Shown here one piece after another: positions 1 through 5,725 of a stretch of DNA of 6,001 nt. The position numbers were made by a program, and so were the translations under genes. The stretch's first letter is position 1; every line of letters starts with the position of its first letter. Under the pieces are notes generated by a model. It did no database searches. It was given only the letters and a program-made list of their open reading frames with translations, and was not told the origin of the DNA. Source of the DNA: an uncultured Methylococcaceae bacterium (GTDB taxonomy: Bacteria; Pseudomonadota; Gammaproteobacteria; Methylococcales; Methylomonadaceae); the NCBI GenBank assembly GCA_903873045.1, contig CAIQND010000606.1, positions 1 to 6,001 on the forward strand, written 5' to 3'.

Positions 1-30
1 ATTAATAATCCGTTTTTTAAAGAGGCCATC

Positions 31-1092
31 ATGAGCTGGATTAATAGGAAACAGAATGCTGTTCTTGGTATTGATATCAGTTCAGCCGCTGTAAAGTTAC
101 TGGAATTAAGTAAATCAGGTGGCCGTTACCGAGTTGAAAGCTTTGCGGCAGCTCCTTTAAAACAAGATCCTCTTATTGAAAAAAAAATTGCCCATGTCGA
201 TACAATAGCCGAGGCTATAAAAATTGCTTTACTACGATCCCAATCCAAGCTAAATCAAGCGACGGTTGCCGTTTCCAGCTCTGCGGTAATGACAAAAATA
301 ATCACTATGCCAAGCTCATTGTCTGATGTTGAAATGCAAGATCAAATTATAATTGAAGCGGATCAATATGTTCCTTTTTCGCTTGATCAAGTTAATTTTG
401 ATTTCGAAATACAAGGGATCAATGACAATAATCCCGAGTTGGTTGATGTACTACTTGTAGCCTCCAGAAAAGAAAATGTTGATGACCGAATTGAGGCATT
501 AGTAAAAGCCGGGTTAAAAGCCAGTATTATCGATGTTGAAACATTTGCTATGGAAAATGCTTTTAAATTATTACCCGACCCTTTTAAAAACTCAACCGGC
601 GCTAAAACAGTAGCCATTGCAGACATAGGGTCAACTATCTCAACCTTGACAATATTGCATGGTGGCCGTGTTTTATATACACGGGAACAAGAATTTGGCG
701 GCAAGCAATTAACCGAAGAAATTCAGCGGCGCTACGGACTTTCTTATGATGAAGCCGGTATGGGAAAAAGACGTGGCGGATTACCTGAAAACTATACTGA
801 AAATGTACTTGACCCCTTTAAAAGAGCAATGGTCCAGCAAATCCAGCGATCATTACAGTTTTTTGTATCCTCAAGTGTCAATATAGCCATTGACTGTATC
901 ATTCTGGCGGGTGGTTGTGCATCCATTCAAGGCGTTGATAAATTAGTTGAAAGCAATTTAGGCGTACCCACTTATATTGCCAACCCTTTTATAGATATGA
1001 CTTTTTCGAATAAAATAAACCCGGATGCTTTATACAGTGACGCACCAGCAATGATGATTGCTTGTGGCTTGGCATTAAGGAGTTTTGATTAA
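31..1092 (+). CDS. pilM: PilM, actin-like type IV pilus inner-membrane platform protein
   Basis: Cytoplasmic, actin-fold ATP-binding protein of the type IV pilus alignment complex; in characterised systems it binds the N-terminal tail of PilN at the inner membrane. The 353 residues match the usual PilM length. Visible actin/FtsA-like motifs are the first phosphate loop (GIDISSAAVKLLEL, residues 13-26), the second phosphate loop (IADIGSTISTLTI, about 196-208) and the adenosine-binding stretch (ILAGGCASIQGVDKL, about 291-305). The typical FGGKQLTEEI segment (222-231) and DQYVPF (111-116) are also present. The start is supported by an AAAGAGG ribosome binding site at 19-25, five bases upstream. 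The stop codon overlaps the pilN start by one base, which implies translational coupling. Only 30 bases lie upstream; TAATAAT at 3-9 resembles a -10 box, but a promoter cannot be judged from so little sequence. The identification is secure from both motifs and gene order. Confidence 0.97.
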   Translation: MSWINRKQNAVLGIDISSAAVKLLELSKSGGRYRVESFAAAPLKQDPLIEKKIAHVDTIAEAIKIALLRSQSKLNQATVAVSSSAVMTKIITMPSSLSDVEMQDQIIIEADQYVPFSLDQVNFDFEIQGINDNNPELVDVLLVASRKENVDDRIEALVKAGLKASIIDVETFAMENAFKLLPDPFKNSTGAKTVAIADIGSTISTLTILHGGRVLYTREQEFGGKQLTEEIQRRYGLSYDEAGMGKRRGGLPENYTENVLDPFKRAMVQQIQRSLQFFVSSSVNIAIDCIILAGGCASIQGVDKLVESNLGVPTYIANPFIDMTFSNKINPDALYSDAPAMMIACGLALRSFD

Positions 1093-1697
1093 TGACAAAA
1101 ATTAATTTACTGCCGTGGAGAGAAGAACTACTTAAGAGAAAACAGAAAGCTTTTTTAAATGCCATCGCGCTATCGGTTTTGGTGGGTATTATTATACTGG
1201 GCTTGCTTCATACCTATATCGCTGGCTTAAACGCCTATCAGGAACAAAGAAACCAGTTACTGATATCAGAAATTGCCGTGTTGGATAAAAAAATTATAGA
1301 CATCAAGATTATTGAAGAAAAGAAACGCAAATTATTGACTAAAATAGATCTTATTCAAAAATTACAGGAAAGTCGCCCGGAGATTGTGCATCTGTTTGAT
1401 GAAATCGCCAAGACGACACCTGACGGTGTTTTTATTACCAAATTCACGCAAACCGCATCAGAATTGATTTTTGAGGGCAAGTCACAATCCAATGCCAGAG
1501 TCTCTGCATTTATGCGAGCAATAGAAGCATCGCCCTGGCTACAAACACCCGGACTAACCGTCATTAAATCACCCGACAAACCGTCAACCGACAAATCGGG
1601 CGCGGAACAGTTAAGTGATTTTACGCTACATGCTACGCAAGAAAAGCCAAGCGCTAAAACTGAAAGTGGAGGTAGCCATGAATCTATCGGAAATTAA
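1092..1697 (+). CDS. pilN: PilN, bitopic inner-membrane type IV pilus assembly protein
   Basis: Inner-membrane protein of the PilMNOP alignment complex. The N-terminal cytoplasmic tail carries the family signature INLLPWRE (residues 4-11), the segment known to insert into PilM. One hydrophobic membrane helix follows (about 22-44), then a charged stretch predicted to form a coiled coil (about 50-92) that would pair with PilO. A periplasmic ferredoxin-like domain spans about 95-182. The last 20 or so residues are polar (rich in Ser, Lys, Glu and Gly) and look disordered; part of this tail is encoded in the overlap with pilO. Its 201 residues are within the normal range, slightly long because of the tail. 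A good ribosome site, AAGGAG at 1077-1082, lies nine bases before the ATG, inside the end of pilM. The TAATG junction with pilM suggests stop-start reinitiation. Confidence 0.96.
   Translation: MTKINLLPWREELLKRKQKAFLNAIALSVLVGIIILGLLHTYIAGLNAYQEQRNQLLISEIAVLDKKIIDIKIIEEKKRKLLTKIDLIQKLQESRPEIVHLFDEIAKTTPDGVFITKFTQTASELIFEGKSQSNARVSAFMRAIEASPWLQTPGLTVIKSPDKPSTDKSGAEQLSDFTLHATQEKPSAKTESGGSHESIGN
1668..1672 (+). promoter_or_regulatory. Ribosome binding site that sets the pilO start
   Basis: GGAGG lies five bases before ATG 1678, inside the end of pilN. It is the best Shine-Dalgarno match near the pilO start. It favours ATG 1678 over the in-frame GTG at 1615, which would add 21 residues unlike PilO and has no comparable site. 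Confidence 0.8.
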
Positions 1698-2295
1698 TTG
1701 GGATATTCATACGACGGGAAATTGGCCTGAACCCGTTAAAATGGCGATTATACTTTTTACTTGCGTTGCTGTTGTCAGTGCCGGGGTTTATTTTGACACG
1801 CTTGATCAGCTAAAAACGCTGGATACTGCCAAGCAGAAAGAACAGACATTAAAAGCCGATTTTGAAGTAAAACAAAAAAAAGCCGTTAATCTTCAGGATT
1901 ATCAGGATCAATTAAAGCAAATTGAATCATTACTGGATAAAATGATCCGGCAAATGCCCACCGAAGAGGAAGTTGCCAGTCTATTGGTTGATATTTCGCA
2001 AACAGGTTTGGCGAGTGGTCTACAATTTAAGTTGTTTAAGCCGGAAGCGTCCATCGTAAAAGACTTTTATTCAGAGTTACCGATTAATATACAGGTGATA
2101 GGGAAATACGAAGAACTGGGGTTATTTGTGAGTGGCTTGGCCTCTTTACCCAGAATTGTCACCCTGCACGATGTCAAAATTACCCCCGAAGGCAAGCTGG
2201 GAGAACTGCTGATGAGTGCCGTGGTAAAGACTTACAACGAAGAAGATAAAACCTCTGCGGGCACTGGGGCTAAAAAGAAACGGGATAGAAAATAG
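1678..2295 (+). CDS. pilO: PilO, bitopic inner-membrane type IV pilus assembly protein
   Basis: Partner of PilN in the inner-membrane part of the pilus alignment complex. With the ATG at 1678 the protein has 205 residues, typical for PilO, and opens with MNLSEINWDI and GNWPEPVK, in the style of the family N-terminus. A single membrane helix covers about residues 21-39. A Lys/Gln/Glu-rich coiled coil (about 42-93) follows, then a periplasmic ferredoxin-like domain (about 95-187) that includes the family-typical GLFVSGLASLPRIVTLHDVKI (in 148-168). The tail ends in a basic cluster (AKKKRDRK, 198-205). The gene overlaps pilN by 20 bases and its TAG stop at 2293-2295 touches a GTG in the next frame. 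Upstream in-frame codons back to GTG 1615 lie within pilN and are rejected because of the strong GGAGG before 1678. Confidence 0.95.
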   Translation: MNLSEINWDIHTTGNWPEPVKMAIILFTCVAVVSAGVYFDTLDQLKTLDTAKQKEQTLKADFEVKQKKAVNLQDYQDQLKQIESLLDKMIRQMPTEEEVASLLVDISQTGLASGLQFKLFKPEASIVKDFYSELPINIQVIGKYEELGLFVSGLASLPRIVTLHDVKITPEGKLGELLMSAVVKTYNEEDKTSAGTGAKKKRDRK

Positions 2296-2387
2296 TGATC
2301 TACCCTAGCTTATTTTTTTCAATTAAAAATCGACACGGCTTAATAATTGGGGTTACCTACTTAAAGCGGGACAGTTTAAGGTTAAAA

Positions 2388-2442
2388 CGTTCGCTGAGCG
2401 GAGTCGAAGCGAGTTTTCCGCTTCGACTCCGCTCAACGAACG
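2388..2442. repeat. REP-like palindromic element between pilO and pilP
   Basis: The left arm (2388-2411) and right arm (2419-2442) are 24 bases each and complementary at 23 positions, separated by a 7-base loop (AGTTTTC). The core is CTGAGCGGAGTCGAAGCG and its complement. The single mismatch (C opposite A on this strand) would be a G-T wobble on the other strand. From memory, elements with a GAGCGGAGTCGAAG core recur in many bacterial genomes as dispersed palindromes, so this is probably one copy of such a family; that cannot be tested from one window. It sits in the 2296-2498 spacer, where other gammaproteobacteria usually have little or no gap between pilO and pilP. The stem is followed after five bases by TTTTT (2448-2452), so the transcript could form a partial terminator or an RNA-stabilising hairpin. 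Confidence 0.88.
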
Positions 2443-2468
2443 GTCTCTTTTTATGCTTTATCATTAAG

Positions 2469-2488
2469 TTAACCGTATTGACGGTTAA
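2469..2488. repeat. Small inverted repeat ahead of the pilP start
   Basis: TTAACCGT (2469-2476) and ACGGTTAA (2481-2488) form a perfect 8-base-pair stem with a 4-base loop (ATTG). It lies 10 bases before the proposed TTG start of pilP, about where a ribosome binding site would be expected, and includes the alternative TTG 2478 at its loop. It could modulate pilP translation or bind a protein, but the stem is short and may be chance. Confidence 0.5.
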
Positions 2489-2498
2489 GCCTTTTTGC

Positions 2499-3038
2499 TT
2501 GTCCCGTCTAAAATGGGTAGCCATAATGGGTTGTGCCATTATTTTGACTTGTTTAACCGGTTGTGGCAATGACGATTTTGCCGATTTAAAGCAGTATATC
2601 TCAACAGTTAAGGCCGCACCTAAAGGAAGAATACCCCCATTACCTGAAATTAAGGCGGTTGAAACTTTTATATTTGACCCCACCGGTCTGCGTGATCCCT
2701 TTAAACAACTGGAACAACCTGATCAGCCCGATGCAACATCGGCACTAGCAACAGGAAACGGCATAAAACCAGATTTTAACCGTCACAAAGAAGAACTGGA
2801 GCTATTGCCTTTAGAAGATTTGAAAATGGTAGGTACCATAAAAATGAAAGCAAACTTGTGGGGACTGGTAAAAGCCGGTGACGGCAGTATTCATCGTGTT
2901 CAAACGGGTAACTATATGGGGAAAAACTACGGGAAAATTATCCGCATCAGTGTTGATAAAATTGAACTCATGGAAATAGTCACAGAAAAGCCGGGCGTAT
3001 GGCGCGAGCAACAAACAGCATTAGCGTTAACAGAGTGA
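2499..3038 (+). CDS. pilP: PilP, inner-membrane lipoprotein of the type IV pilus alignment complex
   Basis: Periplasmic lipoprotein that connects the PilN/PilO dimer with the PilQ secretin. From TTG 2499 it has 179 residues, close to the usual PilP length. Residues 1-21 form a lipoprotein signal (basic MSRLK, hydrophobic core, lipobox LTGC with the acylated Cys at 22). A proline-rich linker follows, then the PilP signature TGLRDPF (62-68) and a C-terminal beta-domain (about 105-176) with LKMVGTI, WGLVKAGDGSIHRV and GNYMGKNYGKI. The start is uncertain. GTG 2295 abuts the pilO stop and is in frame, but it would add 68 residues that encode the palindromic repeat and look nothing like PilP. ATG 2526 leaves a signal without basic residues. 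TTG 2478 is also possible. None of the inner candidates (2478, 2499 or 2526) has a good ribosome site. pilQ follows after 15 bases. Confidence 0.9.
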   Translation: MSRLKWVAIMGCAIILTCLTGCGNDDFADLKQYISTVKAAPKGRIPPLPEIKAVETFIFDPTGLRDPFKQLEQPDQPDATSALATGNGIKPDFNRHKEELELLPLEDLKMVGTIKMKANLWGLVKAGDGSIHRVQTGNYMGKNYGKIIRISVDKIELMEIVTEKPGVWREQQTALALTE

Positions 3039-3053
3039 TTTTGGAAATAAGCA

Positions 3054-5360
3054 ATGAAAACTAAGCAAGGCAGTATTGTTTTAAATCAAGTAGGGCATTT
3101 TTTAGGGTTTTGCCCGCTTTTGTTTTTGTTGTTATGCCAAAGCGCACGGGTTGACGCTGGTGATTTGGCTATTACGGCAATAGACTTCGCTGCACTTTCT
3201 GGCGACAAATTACAGATACAGCTGGACATGAATGGAGCGGCTGTTCAACCTAAAGTGTTTCAAACGGATAATCCGGCGCGTATTGCCCTGGATTTTGTCG
3301 GTGTTACCAATGCACTGGCTAAAAAAATGATTCCAGTCAACCAAGGGGTAGTGAGCACTATTTATATCGCAGAAGCTGCGGATAGAATTCGTGTGGTCAT
3401 TAATCTGCTTGAAGCTACGCCGTTTGAAACCAAAGTGGCGGGCAATAAAGTATTGCTGACGTTAAACCGTGCAAAAACCATCGCCTCCGCCAATTTAAAT
3501 TCCATTGTTGCCAAACCCAAAATACCAACTACCAAGAAAAACGTCAACTCAGTGGTGGCAACCTTATTACCCGAACAGGTTATTAGCGGCTTTGATTTTA
3601 AGCGGGGCGATAAGGGTGAAGGACGTATACTGATTTACTTGGCCAATCCAGACACCGTGGTTAACTCCAAACAGGAGGGTGGCAAAGTGGTCATTAACTT
3701 GTTAAACACCCGCTTGCCGGAAAATCTGGCGAAAAGACTGGATGTAACTGAGTTTGCAACCCCGATCAAGTTTATTGATACCGTCGCGTCAAAGCAAGAA
3801 ACTACGGTGACGGTTACCACGCAAAACGAGCTTTATGATTATTCTTTGTTTCAGTCTGAAGGCTTGTTAACCATTGAATTTCGCCCCTTAAGTAATGAAG
3901 AAAAAGACGCGCTTGACAGGGTGCGGGTTAAATATAAAGGCGATCGCTTGTCTTTAAATTTTCAGGAAATTGATATACGCAGTGTTATCGCCATTCTGGC
4001 CGAGTTTACCGGACAAAACGTGGTGGCTGGTGACGATGTAAACGGAACGATTACTTTAAAACTGGATGATGTGCCTTGGGATGAAGCACTGGATTTTATC
4101 ATGATGACCAAGGGATTGGAAAAGTTTGAATCCGGCACCGTCACGTTGGTTGCCCCCGTGGGTAAGATTAAGGAATATAAAGAAAAACAACAGGAGACTG
4201 CGACCGTTATTGAGCAACTGGACCCGCTGGTAACTGAATATATCAAAATAAATTATGCCAGAGCCGAAAACTTCAGAAATTTACTTAATGGTCGGGATGC
4301 GGGTGCGATTGGTGCTTGTGGTATAAACAGCCCAGCGGCCTCTGCCTCGTCAAGTTCAGCTTTAGTGGGTGGCGGAGTGGGTGGAGCGCCTTTACAAAAC
4401 CCCACTCAAGGCATGGGACAAAGTATGAGCCAAGGCACTCCGGCAAGTAGTTTAACGACCAAAAACGATAAGATAGCGATGCTTTCCGCGCGTGGTTCTG
4501 CTGTTGTGGATTCAAGAACCAATACCTTAATCGTTCGCGAAACGCCAAAACAACTGGAAGAAATGAAGAAACTGATTCGTAAGCTGGATGTTCCGGTGCG
4601 ACAGGTTATGATTGAATCCAGGATAGTGAATGCTTCCAAGAGCTTTGCGAAAAACTTGGGGGTTAGATTTGGAGTGGCAGGATCCGATACTACATTTAGT
4701 ACCATCGCTGTCTCCTCCAAGACAATAAATAACCCCATCAATGGAACCGCTGTTGTAGATAATGCGCTGGTCGATCTCGGTGCTGCCGCAATTGGTGCTA
4801 GCCCACCGGGAGCATTAGGTATGACATTAGCGAAAGGTGCGGATTATGTACTTAACCTGGAAATAACCGCGCTACAGAATCAACAGTTGGCTGAGCTGAT
4901 TTCCAATCCAAGGGTGATGACGGCTGATCGTTGCCAGGCAACCATCAAGCAAGGACAGCAACTTCCATACACAACATCAAGCGGTAATACCGGACCTGTG
5001 ACACAATTAATCGATGCTACTTTGCAACTGGATGTGCTCCCGCAAATCACACCTAATGGCAGCGTCATAATGGCCTTAAAGATTACCAATGATTCTGCAG
5101 GAGCAGCATTAGCGTCAGGAGGAATACCTATAGACACTCAGTCAATTCAAACCAATGTGCATGTACAGGATGGCGAAACGATAGTGCTGGGCGGGATTTT
5201 TAATGGGAAGCAAACTAATAACACCAATGCAATTCCTTTCTTAGCTGATTTACCGGGTATAGGCTTCTTATTTAAGAATACTGAAGACGTGAATAATAAG
5301 AAGGAATTATTGATTTTTGTAACCCCAAAAATTATTACAGATAACGCTGTCAGCAATTGA
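3054..5360 (+). CDS. pilQ: PilQ, type IV pilus outer-membrane secretin
   Basis: Forms the outer-membrane ring through which the pilus is extruded and retracted. It has 768 residues, somewhat longer than the roughly 714 of Pseudomonas PilQ. In order: signal peptide with likely cleavage after VDA (residue 35); two AMIN domains thought to bind peptidoglycan (about 38-137 and 175-277); an STN/N0 domain (about 292-368, with LNFQEIDIRSVIAILAEFTG and VNGTITLKLDDVPWDEAL); and an N1 domain (about 392-515) interrupted by a Ser/Gly/Met-rich low-complexity linker (414-472). The secretin barrel follows (about 590-762), with SNPRVMTA, the QITPNG turn, GETIVLGGIF and PFLADLPGIGFLF, and the end ELLIFVTPKII. 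Mature-region cysteines are 422 (in the linker) and 627. A modest TTGGAA upstream may serve the ATG at 3054. An intrinsic terminator follows. No lipobox is seen, so membrane insertion probably relies on a separate pilotin encoded elsewhere. Confidence 0.97.
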   Translation: MKTKQGSIVLNQVGHFLGFCPLLFLLLCQSARVDAGDLAITAIDFAALSGDKLQIQLDMNGAAVQPKVFQTDNPARIALDFVGVTNALAKKMIPVNQGVVSTIYIAEAADRIRVVINLLEATPFETKVAGNKVLLTLNRAKTIASANLNSIVAKPKIPTTKKNVNSVVATLLPEQVISGFDFKRGDKGEGRILIYLANPDTVVNSKQEGGKVVINLLNTRLPENLAKRLDVTEFATPIKFIDTVASKQETTVTVTTQNELYDYSLFQSEGLLTIEFRPLSNEEKDALDRVRVKYKGDRLSLNFQEIDIRSVIAILAEFTGQNVVAGDDVNGTITLKLDDVPWDEALDFIMMTKGLEKFESGTVTLVAPVGKIKEYKEKQQETATVIEQLDPLVTEYIKINYARAENFRNLLNGRDAGAIGACGINSPAASASSSSALVGGGVGGAPLQNPTQGMGQSMSQGTPASSLTTKNDKIAMLSARGSAVVDSRTNTLIVRETPKQLEEMKKLIRKLDVPVRQVMIESRIVNASKSFAKNLGVRFGVAGSDTTFSTIAVSSKTINNPINGTAVVDNALVDLGAAAIGASPPGALGMTLAKGADYVLNLEITALQNQQLAELISNPRVMTADRCQATIKQGQQLPYTTSSGNTGPVTQLIDATLQLDVLPQITPNGSVIMALKITNDSAGAALASGGIPIDTQSIQTNVHVQDGETIVLGGIFNGKQTNNTNAIPFLADLPGIGFLFKNTEDVNNKKELLIFVTPKIITDNAVSN

Positions 5361-5377
5361 TAGTTTCTTCTTCCGGT

Positions 5378-5406
5378 AAAAAGGGGCATAATCCTGCCCT
5401 TTTTTT
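5378..5406 (+). terminator. Rho-independent terminator after pilQ
   Basis: AAAAAGGGGCA (5378-5388) pairs with TGCCCTTTTTT (5395-5405) in an 11-base-pair stem that includes one G-U pair, with a 6-base loop (TAATCC). The 3' arm is itself a run of seven T. It begins 18 bases after the pilQ stop, so it should end the pilMNOPQ transcript and separate it from aroK. The A-tract on the left also gives the inverse structure some terminator character on the other strand, but no gene is seen that would use it. Confidence 0.88.
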
Positions 5407-5558
5407 AGGTTTTAACCTTATAATGTAGCATAGCGCTTTAAAAGTCATGTTAATGCCCAGCAACGTGCACTCTATGACAAAAGTAAACAGTTATTTGTCG
5501 ACTAAAATGCCCTTTTTTAGTATTCAGGGTGTGCTGTATAGCCTATGGGTTTTAACCT
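5395..5558. repeat. Duplicated terminator-tail motif
   Basis: Two short motifs occur twice in the same order. TGCCC followed by a T-run and AG is at 5395-5408 and again at 5508-5520. GGTTTTAACCT is at 5408-5418 and again at 5548-5558. In the first copy they are contiguous; in the second, 27 bases separate them. At the second copy CTAAAA (5502-5507) and TTTTAG (5515-5520) can form a weak A/T-rich hairpin. This may be the remnant of a local duplication of the terminator region, but the motifs are short and T-rich. Confidence 0.4.
5495..5523 (+). promoter_or_regulatory. Possible sigma-70 promoter for aroK
   Basis: TTGTCG (5495-5500) and TAGTAT (5518-5523) each match the sigma-70 consensus at four of six positions and are 17 bases apart. 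Transcription would begin near 5530 and give a leader of about 195 bases before aroK. Since the terminator closes the pil operon, aroK needs its own promoter in this gap, but this particular match is weak and others are possible. Confidence 0.3.
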
Positions 5559-5565
5559 AATAGGC
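5541..5565. repeat. Imperfect palindrome
   Basis: GCCTAT (5541-5546) and ATAGGC (5560-5565) are complementary and flank GGTT/AACC inner arms (5548-5551 and 5554-5557). It is a 25-base interrupted dyad that could be a protein-binding site or a hairpin in the aroK leader. The inner GGTTTTAACC is the same motif seen just after the pilQ terminator. Confidence 0.5.
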
Positions 5566-5569
5566 CTGA

Positions 5570-5638
5570 CTTTATTCATGGCATGATAATCGACTGATGG
5601 ATAGTGGGTTTAGTCGATTAAAAGATCAGTGAATAAAG
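5570..5638. repeat. Nested inverted repeats in the aroK upstream region
   Basis: Two perfect 9-base inverted repeats are nested. The outer arms are CTTTATTCA (5570-5578) and TGAATAAAG (5630-5638). The inner arms are TAATCGACT (5587-5595) and AGTCGATTA (5612-5620). Between them lie 8 and 9 unpaired bases, forming a near-symmetrical internal loop, and the end loop is 16 bases. A transcript from this strand could fold into one elongated hairpin of 69 bases; on DNA it could be a cruciform, a miniature mobile element or a pair of dyad binding sites. No known riboswitch or RNA family is recognised. Confidence 0.65.
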
Positions 5639-5653
5639 CGATTATATTAAACG

Positions 5654-5672
5654 ACAGTCCCCGATGGACTGT
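5654..5672 (+). repeat. Hairpin in the aroK leader
   Basis: ACAGTCC (5654-5660) and GGACTGT (5666-5672) form a perfect 7-base-pair stem with loop CCGAT. It lies 53 bases before the aroK ATG and has no T-run after it, so it is not an intrinsic terminator. It may stabilise or regulate the message, or be a binding site. Confidence 0.5.
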
Positions 5673-5725
5673 GAAACAGTAACAATTTCCTTTAACGGGA
5701 TATTTTAAACCAGCACGGTATTTTG

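Larger units (their letters stand above)
5361..5725. other. Non-coding gap between pilQ and aroK, rich in inverted repeats
   Basis: This 365-base stretch holds no convincing gene. It contains, in order, the pilQ terminator, a duplicated terminator-tail motif, a possible promoter, an imperfect palindrome, a nested pair of inverted repeats and a small hairpin before aroK; these are listed separately. The longest ORF I read here on the + strand starts at ATG 5447 and has 37 codons, with no ribosome site. The density of symmetrical sequence is well above that of the rest of the window outside the pilO-pilP spacer. Confidence 0.7.

Noticed and set aside
1615..1677. Upstream GTG 1615 as the pilO start, adding 21 residues
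   Set aside because: It lies inside pilN, lacks a ribosome site, and the added residues do not resemble PilO; GGAGG sits at the right distance from ATG 1678.
2388..2442. The palindrome as part of a CRISPR array or insertion-sequence end
   Set aside because: There is only one unit, with no regularly spaced copies, no transposase and no obvious target duplication in the window.
2478..2514. TTGACG (2478-2483) and TAAAAT (2509-2514) as a promoter for pilPQ
   Set aside because: Both boxes look good singly, but the 25-base spacing is too long for sigma-70.
4285..4741. Antisense open frames of 87 and 111 codons opposite pilQ
   Set aside because: They are shadows of the pilQ codons with no family resemblance, and pilQ is clearly the coding strand through this stretch.
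5147..5389. Minus-strand open frame of 80 codons overlapping the pilQ 3' end and terminator
   Set aside because: Its sequence mirrors the conserved secretin C-terminus, and it begins within the terminator hairpin.
5419..5424. Perfect TATAAT box just after the pilQ terminator
   Set aside because: No acceptable -35 element lies 16-18 bases upstream (that place is the terminator arm) and there is no extended -10 TG, so I do not call it a promoter.
5447..5560. 37-codon + strand ORF in the pilQ-aroK gap
   Set aside because: It has no ribosome site or recognisable motif, and crosses the repeated motifs and a palindrome; this length is expected by chance.
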